A DNA stretch of 9,510 bases from an uncultured Lachnospiraceae bacterium. GTDB taxonomy: Bacteria > Bacillota > Clostridia > Lachnospirales > Lachnospiraceae. The DNA lies in contig CAKRHL010000071.1 in assembly GCA_934338765.1 (NCBI GenBank), forward strand, positions 1 through 9,510, written 5' to 3'. Shown piece by piece: positions 1-6,776 of this stretch; position 1 is the first letter of the stretch; every line of letters starts with the position of its first letter. The notes below the pieces were generated by a model that was not told the origin of the DNA, did not search any database, and saw only the letters and a program-made list of their open reading frames with translations. Made by a program: the position numbers and the translations under genes.

Positions 1-341
1 GCTGCCAGCTCCTCGCTGGTCATCACCGTATCCTCCACCACATCATGAAGCATACCGGCTACTATCGTCTCTTTGTCCAGCTCCAGCTCTGCCAGAATAA
101 TACAGACACATACCGGATGAATAATATATGGCTCTCCTGACTTTCTAAGCTGTCCGTCATGCGCTTTATAAGCAATGCGGTATGCCTTTTCGATCATGGA
201 AATATCATCCGATGGATGATACTGTCTGATCATTTTGATCAGCTTTTCATACAATACCTGAGGCTCTGTAAAATCCTCCGGTATGGTGCTTGTAGCCAGT
301 TCTCCGTTGTCAATTTTGATTTCAGGTCCGTTTTTATCCAT
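1..341 (-). CDS. rsh: RelA/SpoT-family (p)ppGpp synthetase/hydrolase, N-terminal part (cut by window edge)
   Basis: This is the first 113 residues of a long-RSH stringent-response enzyme, which makes and degrades (p)ppGpp in the cytoplasm. The visible part is the start of the HD hydrolase domain. It shows the RSH signature KSGEPYIIHP (about residues 67-76) and LHDVVEDT (98-105). By family alignment H75, H99/D100 and E103/D104 match the metal-binding and catalytic hydrolase residues, so hydrolase activity looks intact. The synthetase, TGS and ACT domains would lie beyond the left edge. The start is supported by GGAG at 351-354, 9 nt upstream, and by an in-frame TGA at 348-350. It follows the C39-like protease gene by 74 bp on the same strand and is probably cotranscribed. 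Long RSH is inferred from the HD sequence; a hydrolase-only small alarmone enzyme is less likely. Confidence 0.9.
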   Translation of the reverse strand, partial: MDKNGPEIKIDNGELATSTIPEDFTEPQVLYEKLIKMIRQYHPSDDISMIEKAYRIAYKAHDGQLRKSGEPYIIHPVCVCIILAELELDKETIVAGMLHDVVEDTVMTSEELA

Positions 342-415
342 ATTGAGTCACTCCATTCTGCATCTGATTCTGTCAGTTTCTATCGTATCTTCCATCATGC
401 TTTCTCTTTGATGCA

Positions 416-1393
416 TTACGGCACCGTATAAGTCCATGCCGATTTTACCTGCCCCACCACTGTATCGATATTCCATCGCTTTTTACTTCTCGTAACGCTG
501 TTTGGATCATTTAACATCAGCTTTCCATCCTCCGTAAGTCCCGTCAGAACAATAAAATGTCCTGTGGTGGTAAAATCTCCGGGCTTCATGCTACAAATGA
601 CAGGCTGCTTCTTTTCCAACGCAGATTTCAGCGAATCTTTTCCAACTACTACAGACTCCGCCTTTAATCCCAGCTTTTTCGCTCCGGATGACATAAGCGA
701 CCATGCTGTTCCGGAAGCTACGGTACAATAATTATTTTCCACACTAAACTCGGCAATAGCGTCCGGCGATTGGGAGGTGTCCTTTAACAGTCCTGCTGCC
801 ACCATGGAAAGACATGTGGGACCACATCCGTTGATACCTATATTATCGTTGCCATATGTCAGATATCCCCAGCGACCGTCCCACTGCTGAAAACGAGGGA
901 TCCCATTCTCTGCGGAGTCAAGTTCCTCCTGAGTCACACTTCCGGAGGGTTTGATATCTGATTTATGCTTTGGATAGTTTTCCACAAAATCAAGTGCATC
1001 CGGATTGTTTGACGCCAGCTTTAACATACTTTCACTGTATTCATACAGATTTTGTAAAATATTATCTACCTGAGGATATTCTTTCCTCATATTTTCCAGC
1101 TTAGCGGCATATTCCTCAAAGCCCTCCGGTACAGAATAATCCGGCACCTTCTCTGTGGGCGCCACACTTGCCTCAACCTGCTTCTGATTCTTTGTGGCAC
1201 CGCTCCCGGCATTTCTGACAGCACGGACTCCCAGACGGATCAGTCCTACCATCAACAGAAGGATCAGAACTCCTGCCGTTCCAACAACCACCCGTGCGAT
1301 CATGATCTGCCGGCGGCGTTCTCTTCTGCGCTTCAGTCTGTGAAGATATCTCCGATATTCTCTCTCTTCCTCTTCCGTTCTTGGTCTGTCCAT
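416..1393 (-). CDS. Membrane-anchored C39-like (papain-fold) cysteine peptidase
   Basis: This 325-residue protein has a very basic, charged N-terminus (residues 1-30, Arg/Glu-rich), one membrane segment (about 33-55) and a long outside part. Residues 85-145 look helical. From about 167 a Peptidase_C39_2-type domain begins: FQQWD with a candidate oxyanion Gln, GCGPTC with candidate nucleophile C190, GHFIVLTG with H279, and NDP with D296 completing a papain-like triad. The topology (cytoplasmic basic tail, extracytoplasmic protease) is inferred from the positive-inside rule. There is no bacteriocin ABC transporter fusion, so this is a stand-alone family member with unknown substrate. It may act on cell-wall or surface peptides. 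The start has an AAGGGGGA Shine-Dalgarno just upstream. It lies 18 bp after the 58-residue gene and just before the RSH gene. Confidence 0.85.
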   Translation of the reverse strand: MDRPRTEEEEREYRRYLHRLKRRRERRRQIMIARVVVGTAGVLILLLMVGLIRLGVRAVRNAGSGATKNQKQVEASVAPTEKVPDYSVPEGFEEYAAKLENMRKEYPQVDNILQNLYEYSESMLKLASNNPDALDFVENYPKHKSDIKPSGSVTQEELDSAENGIPRFQQWDGRWGYLTYGNDNIGINGCGPTCLSMVAAGLLKDTSQSPDAIAEFSVENNYCTVASGTAWSLMSSGAKKLGLKAESVVVGKDSLKSALEKKQPVICSMKPGDFTTTGHFIVLTGLTEDGKLMLNDPNSVTRSKKRWNIDTVVGQVKSAWTYTVP

Positions 1394-1411
1394 AGTATTC
1401 CCCCTTTTTCT

Positions 1412-1588
1412 TTACAACTCGCAGTCTATATCCATAAGCCGCCTCATCAGGGTCTCAAACTCCTGTTCACTGATCTTTTCATCCTCAAGCTGATCCGTGA
1501 TCAGCTCTTCAATCTCATCCCAGCTGTACTGGCTCTTCCCCTGCTCCAGACGGTCCAATTCTTTGTCCCAATTCCGGTACTCTGACAT
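1412..1588 (-). CDS. Small acidic hypothetical protein (58 aa)
   Basis: This is a short gene reading MSEYRNWDKELDRLEQ at its start and ending LMDIDCEL. It has a textbook ribosome binding site: GGAGG at 1595-1599, 6 nt before the ATG. The protein is rich in Glu and Asp, has no membrane segment or signal peptide, and looks helical throughout, with a heptad-like hydrophobic pattern (ELITDQLEDEKISEQEFETL). It lies directly downstream of a good promoter and ends 18 bp before the C39-like protease gene, so it is the first gene of that unit. I do not recognise a family. A small partner or regulator of the protease is possible, but only its position suggests this. The strong RBS and tight spacing support a real gene. 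Confidence 0.72.
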   Translation of the reverse strand: MSEYRNWDKELDRLEQGKSQYSWDEIEELITDQLEDEKISEQEFETLMRRLMDIDCEL

Positions 1589-1630
1589 ACTGTTCCTCCG
1601 TTCCTTCTATCACAAATATACTCACGTAAC

Positions 1631-1660
1631 ATAATATAATAATTTTCTATTTTCTGTCAA
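1631..1660 (-). promoter_or_regulatory. Sigma-A-like promoter for the 58-aa protein/C39 protease/RSH unit
   Basis: On the minus strand a perfect -35 TTGACA (1655-1660) is followed by an AT-rich spacer and either TATTAT at 1631-1636 (spacing 18) or TATATT at 1633-1638 (spacing 16). The -35 lies inside the last codons of the upstream transferase gene, whose TAG stop is at 1647-1649. Transcription would start about 35-40 bp before the 58-residue gene. This separates the protease/RSH genes from the surface-polymer genes upstream, although readthrough is also possible because no terminator lies between them. Confidence 0.6.
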
Positions 1661-3371
1661 TCTCCTGTTGCAGGCAGTTATTGATCAGCTCCATGGTCCG
1701 CTTCGTTGAATCTCCGTCCAAAGCTCCCAGAAAAAGCTTACGAAACTGTCCCTTCGCCATGGAAATATCTGAGCTGCCGTCATCCTCGCCCGTAATCATC
1801 TTTTTTATCTCCTTTTCCAGCTCCTGCAGATCACCTGTGATCCTGCCCGGTGCAAAGGAAGCAAAATCAAAGTAAATATCACGTTTTTTCAGATATTCCT
1901 GCAGATCAAAGGTATAAAATAACATAGGTATCTCTAAAAGAGACGCCTCAAAAATAACAGAGCTGTAATCTGTGATCAGCAAAGACGTGATAAATAAAAG
2001 ATCATTTATATTCTCTGATACTGACAGATCAAGGATCCTATTCTGATACTCCTGTGGAATCTCACATTTTTTCTTTACAAACGGATGATTTTTCAGGATC
2101 AAAATAGTATCATCCGGTAATCTGCTCATGATCTGTGCCACCGGAAACTTGTCCCATGGATAATACGCCGTCTTATTTCCACTGCCCCGGAATGTGGGCG
2201 CAAATAATATCACTTTTTTGTCCCTGCAGACCGGATATTTATCCAAAAGTTTTTTTCTGATCTCTGCGGCATATCCCTGGTCAAAAAATATATCTGTCCT
2301 TGGCACTCCTATGGGATGTACCACCGGCTCATCTACTCCGAACGCCTCACTGTAAAACGGAACAACTCCTTCACTGCTTGCCAGAACCGCCGTATAGCTT
2401 CTATGATTTCTTGTGGACTGCTTCAAATGATCCACGATCCCAAGCTCGGAAAGACCAAACAGCTTAAACGCACCGCAGGCATGCCACATCTGAAGGATCT
2501 GCGTCTCTCTTCGTATGGATAGGGCATGAAGCTGTGGCACAAAATCCTCCAAAATGATCAGCTTCGCCGCCGCAGTCATCTCTGCACATGTTCTGATCTG
2601 ACTTCTGGTAAGCTTATGGATCGGACATTCTGTCAAAAACTCCCGGTATGGATATCCCGCCTTTTGAACCTCCGACCGGATGCGATCCAGATTACCTCCT
2701 GCCTCCAGTCTTCTCTCCGACAAAAATAAAATCCCCCTTGTCTCCGGATACTTCCGGCAGGCACGGTCATAACATTTCTTATAATAATTTGTCTTATATT
2801 CCCTGACACTGTATCCATATCCGGTCCAATCCTTCACAAGACCATGGGCATGATAAAATACCGCACTTTTCCCCTGTCGTCCGGCTGCTGCCGGATGAAG
2901 CCTGTGAAGTCCATGTTGCGCAAGCACACCATCTATCAGCCATATTGGAAGCAGTATGGTACATATCCCATAAAAAAAAGTATTGGTCACCCTGCGCAAA
3001 AAAGATACCGGTGGACATACCTTATAAAACAATGTTCCGGGCAGCTCCAACAACGTGTCGGTATATGTCCATAAAGCCTCCTCTGTACAGAAAGCTGCCG
3101 ACAAAGCTACATCCTCCTGCGCCGTAGGAAACTCCTCCCAAAAAACATACCGTAATTCCACAGAAACATGGGCTGTATATATCCTTCTGTCTCCCTCCTC
3201 TTTCTGATACTGGGCAGATACCGGAAAATATCTTTTACCGCAGGAAGCTTCAAATACCAGTGAGATCCTGAACTTTTCTGCCTGTATCTTCCGTGAAGCC
3301 TCACACTGCACATCAACATTTAATATATTGTGTTCCTCATCAACACAATATTGTTTTATCCCAACCATCAT
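1647..3371 (-). CDS. CDP-glycerol glycerophosphotransferase family protein (TagF/TarF-like) with N-terminal extra domain
   Basis: This is a 574-residue enzyme of the family that transfers polyol-phosphate units from CDP-glycerol or a related donor onto teichoic-acid-like surface polymers at the inner membrane face. Residues 1-120 form a beta-rich domain outside the family core. About 131-150 is hydrophobic, a membrane segment or membrane-contact helix. The catalytic part covers about 270-520: WHACGAFK with candidate catalytic H297, APTFRG (391-396), LKNHP with second His H429, TDYSSVIFE (467-475), and FDLQEY...YFDF. These match the TagF His pair and the donor-binding TDYSS loop. The frame stays open 52 codons further upstream, to 3527, overlapping the preceding gene. 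I chose the internal ATG because GGAGG at 3381-3385 lies 9 nt before it. The exact polymer and donor (glycerol, ribitol or other) cannot be read from the sequence. Confidence 0.88.
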   Translation of the reverse strand: MMVGIKQYCVDEEHNILNVDVQCEASRKIQAEKFRISLVFEASCGKRYFPVSAQYQKEEGDRRIYTAHVSVELRYVFWEEFPTAQEDVALSAAFCTEEALWTYTDTLLELPGTLFYKVCPPVSFLRRVTNTFFYGICTILLPIWLIDGVLAQHGLHRLHPAAAGRQGKSAVFYHAHGLVKDWTGYGYSVREYKTNYYKKCYDRACRKYPETRGILFLSERRLEAGGNLDRIRSEVQKAGYPYREFLTECPIHKLTRSQIRTCAEMTAAAKLIILEDFVPQLHALSIRRETQILQMWHACGAFKLFGLSELGIVDHLKQSTRNHRSYTAVLASSEGVVPFYSEAFGVDEPVVHPIGVPRTDIFFDQGYAAEIRKKLLDKYPVCRDKKVILFAPTFRGSGNKTAYYPWDKFPVAQIMSRLPDDTILILKNHPFVKKKCEIPQEYQNRILDLSVSENINDLLFITSLLITDYSSVIFEASLLEIPMLFYTFDLQEYLKKRDIYFDFASFAPGRITGDLQELEKEIKKMITGEDDGSSDISMAKGQFRKLFLGALDGDSTKRTMELINNCLQQEIDRK

Positions 3372-3380
3372 CCCTGTTTT

Positions 3381-3385
3381 CCTCC
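3381..3385 (-). promoter_or_regulatory. Ribosome binding site deciding the start of the 574-aa transferase
   Basis: GGAGG on the minus strand lies 9 nt before the tandem ATG-ATG at 3366-3371. It sets the start inside the longer open frame that reaches back to 3527. The earlier ATG lies within the coding end of the upstream gene and has no comparable site that I can see. Confidence 0.7.
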
Positions 3386-3420
3386 ACACAGTATTATTAT
3401 TAAATAACAGTGTATCATAA

Positions 3421-3459
3421 ATGGCTGGTATTTCATAATCTTTTTGAAATACCAGCCAT
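3421..3459 (-). repeat. Perfect 14-bp inverted repeat (hairpin) between surface-protein gene and transferase gene
   Basis: Arms ATGGCTGGTATTTC (3421-3434) and GAAATACCAGCCAT (3446-3459) pair perfectly around an 11-nt loop. ATCA (3414-3417) and TGAT (3462-3465) could extend the stem past a small internal loop. There is no clear U-run after the stem on either strand, so it is not a standard intrinsic terminator. Its position 25 bp after the stop of the Fn3 protein and about 50 bp before the transferase start fits an mRNA-stabilising or partial attenuation hairpin that would set relative expression in the operon. It is the only strong secondary structure in this 113-bp gap. Confidence 0.7.
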
Positions 3460-3484
3460 CTTGATGGTAAATAATATTGTAATC

Positions 3485-5401
3485 TTATTTCGTTAATTTT
3501 GTAACATAGCTGACCGGAAGAGCGCATATTCTGTCTACCCGCTGCTCCGCAGTGTAAAACGATACCGACTCAAATACAATGTAAATGCGGTTTCCACTGA
3601 TCGTGATCTCCTCATTCATGGTTGGCACCTCAACTGTGCTTCGTACCTTCCCAAGAGAGATGATTCCTTTTGATGCTTTCTTCAGATTTGGTTTATATAC
3701 ATCCAGCTGATGCATATATCCACGTTTTTTCGGATCCGTCTGGCAGGATCTCGAAACAATGAGTCTGCCATTCCCCGAAAATGCAATTCCCTGAACCCGT
3801 GTCGGCATAGAGATCGTCTTTAACGGTGTCAGCTCCGGCTTAGATCCCTTCTTGGCAATCTTGTAGCTTACCAGATATCCCGGTTTCAGCTCATCATAAG
3901 AAGCAACCCATAAAAGTTTTTTGTAATAAGTAACCGTTGCTGCCTGCTGTGGCAGATTGATCTCCACACCATATGCGCTCAGCTCCAGATACGGATCCTG
4001 ATTGTCAATCGCATCCTTTACAGCAGAGAATGGTACGCTTCTCAAAGTCTTTGCCTGTGTGATCCAGAGATTTTTTCCATCAAAGGCAATGCCGCCTGCA
4101 TGTGACTTGTTTGGCAGAATGATCGTCGTCATAAGCTCCTTGTCCGCCTTAGACACTACATAAACGACAGAATTCTCTACCCCTTGGCTGTCATATGCCG
4201 TAATAAAGAAATATGATTTTGCCACTGTGATCCCCTGTGGTATCATGGTTGCACAACCAAACTCTGCCACATTTGTGACCGACATTCCCGGTATAGGAAA
4301 ACTCTTTGCATAGTCCAGTTTTTTTGCAAAATTCTTATTCTTTTTGCAAGCTGCTGACTTCTTAAAGGTTGATGTTGTTTTAAATAATTTTGCCTCTGTA
4401 CTTGTAGCATTGACCTCTGCCGCCATCGCTGTTTTTTCTTCTGAGGCTTTGCTTTCATAAACAACACCATTGTAAGAACGATATGCTGTAACATAATATT
4501 TATAGGACTGACCATTCTCCAGATTTGTATGGATAAACTTCTTATTGGCCTTGCCCTCCAATGTTGTGAGCAGTACATACTGCTCTCCCTGCTTGATATA
4601 TACATTGTAGCCCATCGCACCTGTGATGGCTGCCCAGGTTAATCTCACTCTCTGATTACCACCCTTGATCGCCACAATTGGTGCCTTTGGCAGAGAACAT
4701 GTAAAGATTGCCGGTGACTCCTCACCCACATTGTCTGCTGTTCCGGCATACGCCACGATCTTGTACTGGTATGTTTTGCCGGCCTCCAGTGTCGTATCCT
4801 TATATTCTCCCACGGTAGATGTACCGATTTTTTTGAATTTGCCGCCTGTTCCTGCACGATAGATAATATAACCGGTTGCAGACGGGATATCCTGCCAGCG
4901 TAATACTACGCTTGTGGAGGTATTGTCTGATATCGTGAAGGTTTCAACCTTCTCAGGCTTTGTGTATACAACTGTTGTGACAGCAAAATCACTTCGGCAT
5001 GCTGCATCATCATTGACCGCATAAATGGCCAGATAGCACTCTTCACCTGCCGGCAGACCGCCAACGCTGATACTGGAGCCACTGGTTGCTGTATAATATT
5101 CATATTTTTCCTGTGAAACATCATACTTATAAATATAATAACTTGTAGCATTTACAACCGGTGCCCACTGGTATGTGATGGAATATTTTGTAATCTCGGT
5201 TGCTGTCACCGGAGACATCACGATACCCGGATCCACGGTAACTGCCGCTCCCGAAACAACGATCGTTGATGTATCCTGTGGTCCCGCTGCTGCTTTGACA
5301 TTTTCCTTCTGCCACATACCTGTCGATGATACGACCTGCAGTGCCAATAGGATGACTGCCATGACAAAAGCCAACTGTTTGTGATTTCTGATTTTTTCCA
5401 T
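3485..5401 (-). CDS. Secreted protein with three fibronectin type III-like domains and a propeller-like C-terminus
   Basis: This is a 638-residue exported protein. The N-terminus is a Sec signal peptide: charged start, hydrophobic core at about residues 11-24, and a likely cleavage site near VKAAAG (35-40). Three Fn3-like beta domains follow at about 62-147, 149-236 and 239-325, each with the typical strand pattern (YQWAPVVNATSYYIYKYD, LRWQDIPSATGYIIYRAG, LTWAAITGAMGYNVYIKQG). A Lys-rich linker (326-370) leads to a beta-rich region (371-635) with repeated turns such as PQGITVAKSYFFITAYD, GGIAFDGKNLWIT and VQGIAFSGNGRLIVS, which suggests a beta-propeller. There is no LPXTG sortase signal or C-terminal membrane anchor, so it is probably released or held non-covalently. 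GAGGA at 5406-5410 precedes the ATG. It lies between two glycerophosphotransferase homologues, so a role at the cell surface linked to that polymer is likely. The ligand is unknown. Confidence 0.87.
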   Translation of the reverse strand: MEKIRNHKQLAFVMAVILLALQVVSSTGMWQKENVKAAAGPQDTSTIVVSGAAVTVDPGIVMSPVTATEITKYSITYQWAPVVNATSYYIYKYDVSQEKYEYYTATSGSSISVGGLPAGEECYLAIYAVNDDAACRSDFAVTTVVYTKPEKVETFTISDNTSTSVVLRWQDIPSATGYIIYRAGTGGKFKKIGTSTVGEYKDTTLEAGKTYQYKIVAYAGTADNVGEESPAIFTCSLPKAPIVAIKGGNQRVRLTWAAITGAMGYNVYIKQGEQYVLLTTLEGKANKKFIHTNLENGQSYKYYVTAYRSYNGVVYESKASEEKTAMAAEVNATSTEAKLFKTTSTFKKSAACKKNKNFAKKLDYAKSFPIPGMSVTNVAEFGCATMIPQGITVAKSYFFITAYDSQGVENSVVYVVSKADKELMTTIILPNKSHAGGIAFDGKNLWITQAKTLRSVPFSAVKDAIDNQDPYLELSAYGVEINLPQQAATVTYYKKLLWVASYDELKPGYLVSYKIAKKGSKPELTPLKTISMPTRVQGIAFSGNGRLIVSRSCQTDPKKRGYMHQLDVYKPNLKKASKGIISLGKVRSTVEVPTMNEEITISGNRIYIVFESVSFYTAEQRVDRICALPVSYVTKLTK

Positions 5402-5414
5402 TTTATCCTCATTT

Positions 5415-5456
5415 CTGTACTGTATATTCTCCCATCCTCAGTCTGCCACAGTACAG
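5415..5456 (-). repeat. 9-bp inverted repeat in the leader of the Fn3-protein gene
   Basis: CTGTACTGT (5415-5423) and ACAGTACAG (5448-5456) are perfect inverted arms 24 nt apart. They lie between the stop of the upstream transferase gene and the ribosome binding site of the Fn3-protein gene (GAGGA, 5406-5410), only 4 nt from that site. In RNA this would form a hairpin next to the RBS. In DNA it could be an operator with two half-sites. I do not recognise a regulator for it. Confidence 0.5.
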
Positions 5457-5475
5457 GCAGCTGCGATCCGGCTTC

Positions 5476-6615
5476 TCAGCCTAATATCTTCAGGATCCGC
5501 CCGCAGGCATCCCCATTAATATTATCATATTGAAATTTGACAAAATTTTGTCTTTTTAGTAAATTATCACATTTTTTTTGCAGAATTTCATAAAACTCCT
5601 GCTGTGTATGTGCAATCTCTCCCGGCATCATCTCTTCATAATCGAAATAAAAGCCTCTGTCATACTCCGGCAGATCATAGGCAAACAATATAATGGGCTT
5701 ATTTAACAAAGCATACTCCACAACAGAGGATGAGTAATCTGTCACCAGCATATCCGATACCAGATACAGATCTGTAATATCATTATAGTTTGTCATGTTA
5801 TAGCAAAAACTATTCTCAATGATATTTTCCATCGGAAATTTGGGATGCATCCGAATAAAAATCACCCATTCCGGTCCCAAAATATCATGTATCCCGGAAA
5901 TGTCAAACTGTTCCAGAATATTTCTGTTTTCTTCCTCCGTCCGCCGAAAAGTTGGCGCATAAAGAAGAATTTTTTTGTCTTTTAAAGACGGATATTTTTG
6001 ATAAAACTGTTTCTTTCTTTGATCTATTCTGTCCTTATCAAAATAAATATCCGTAATAGGGATCCCCACAGGATAAATGCGTTCTTCCGCCACAGCAAAA
6101 GCCTCCTGATAAAAAGGCATTACCTGCTTTGACGTCACAAAAAGATGTGTGATCCTCTGATTGGCACGTCGTACGATCTCTGACACAGCAGGATCCTCCT
6201 CTGTAGAAAGACCAAACCGCTTAAATGCCCCTGCTCCATGCCACAGCTGTACAAACTGCGTCTGTCTCTTCTCTGTTTTCATGTAGCAAAGAGGCAGAAA
6301 ATTGTCATTCATAAACACCTTTTCTGCTGTTGCCATGTGATATGGAAAGATCACAAAAAACAATACCATATCCCCGATCAGTTTCCCTATGGTCTTACGT
6401 TTTCCGCTATCCGGTTCACGAAACAGATCCCGTTTCACAAGTACCTTGATCGTATATCCCGCTCTGTGCCGTAATGCTTCACTGATTTCCCCGAGATTCC
6501 CATTCAGGCCGTGATTATGGCCATTCCATAAGACAATCTTCCCCTGCTCCACATTACAAAACAAGCTGCATATATTATATATACATGCAAAAAATAAATA
6601 TCCAATTACTTTCAT
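5476..6615 (-). CDS. CDP-glycerol glycerophosphotransferase family protein (TagB/TagF-like), short form
   Basis: This 379-residue enzyme transfers polyol-phosphate from a CDP-activated donor to a surface polymer or its primer. The N-terminus has a short hydrophobic stretch (about 4-20), likely for membrane contact. The catalytic core shows LWHGAGAFKRFG with H126, APTFRR (220-225), RMHPKFP with H257, TDYSSSVVE (292-300) and FAYDLPEY...FYFDY (311-326). Both His motifs and the TDYSS loop are present, so it should be active. It is shorter than the second homologue downstream (1647-3371) because it lacks the N-terminal beta domain. The frame is open to an ATG at 6651, but a -10 box lies just before it, which would leave it without a leader. 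I therefore chose the ATG at 6615, which has weak AAGGA/AGAGA sites upstream. It is the first gene of the surface unit. Substrate not determinable. Confidence 0.88.
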   Translation of the reverse strand: MKVIGYLFFACIYNICSLFCNVEQGKIVLWNGHNHGLNGNLGEISEALRHRAGYTIKVLVKRDLFREPDSGKRKTIGKLIGDMVLFFVIFPYHMATAEKVFMNDNFLPLCYMKTEKRQTQFVQLWHGAGAFKRFGLSTEEDPAVSEIVRRANQRITHLFVTSKQVMPFYQEAFAVAEERIYPVGIPITDIYFDKDRIDQRKKQFYQKYPSLKDKKILLYAPTFRRTEEENRNILEQFDISGIHDILGPEWVIFIRMHPKFPMENIIENSFCYNMTNYNDITDLYLVSDMLVTDYSSSVVEYALLNKPIILFAYDLPEYDRGFYFDYEEMMPGEIAHTQQEFYEILQKKCDNLLKRQNFVKFQYDNINGDACGRILKILG

Positions 6616-6656
6616 AGTATCTCTTCTTTTCCTTATGTTAAACAAATCCATTTTGT

Positions 6657-6665
6657 ATTATATCA
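6657..6665 (-). promoter_or_regulatory. Extended -10 promoter for the surface-polymer unit
   Basis: The minus strand carries TGATATAAT, a perfect TATAAT (6657-6662) with the TGn extension. No good -35 lies at normal spacing (TTGTGG is 20 nt away), which fits an extended -10 promoter. Transcription would begin near 6650, giving a leader of about 35 nt to the ATG at 6615 and arguing against translation from the ATG at 6651. Confidence 0.55.
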
Positions 6666-6706
6666 AATATCCGCCTTTATTACCACAAGGAAATAAAAGA
6701 GCTCTG

Positions 6707-6712
6707 TATAAT
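6707..6712 (+). promoter_or_regulatory. Probable -10 box for the S8 protease gene
   Basis: A perfect TATAAT on the plus strand lies 65 bp before the protease start codon. No convincing -35 hexamer is seen at 16-18 nt, so the promoter may be weak or need an activator. It lies about 45 bp from the opposing -10 of the surface unit, so the intergenic region holds two divergent promoters. Confidence 0.4.
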
Positions 6713-6764
6713 AACATGTTTGAGATAAATGCATAAATTATTTATAGCAGATAATTTGCGAATC

Positions 6765-6770
6765 AGGAGG
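6765..6770 (+). promoter_or_regulatory. Ribosome binding site deciding the S8 protease start
   Basis: AGGAGG lies 6 nt before the ATG at 6777. The frame is open back to an ATG at 6729, but that one has no Shine-Dalgarno, so the downstream start is preferred. Confidence 0.8.
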
Positions 6771-6776
6771 TACAAT

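Noticed and set aside
348..416. A 22-codon open frame on the minus strand starting at the stop of the C39-like protease gene (TAATG overlap) and ending just before the RSH start
   Set aside because: No convincing ribosome binding site, composition not protein-like, and it is simply the RSH frame upstream of its in-frame stop. A leader peptide cannot be excluded.
2316..3319. Several open frames of 60-76 codons on both strands inside the large transferase gene
   Set aside because: They are shadows of the real gene in other frames, with no ribosome binding sites and no recognisable domains.
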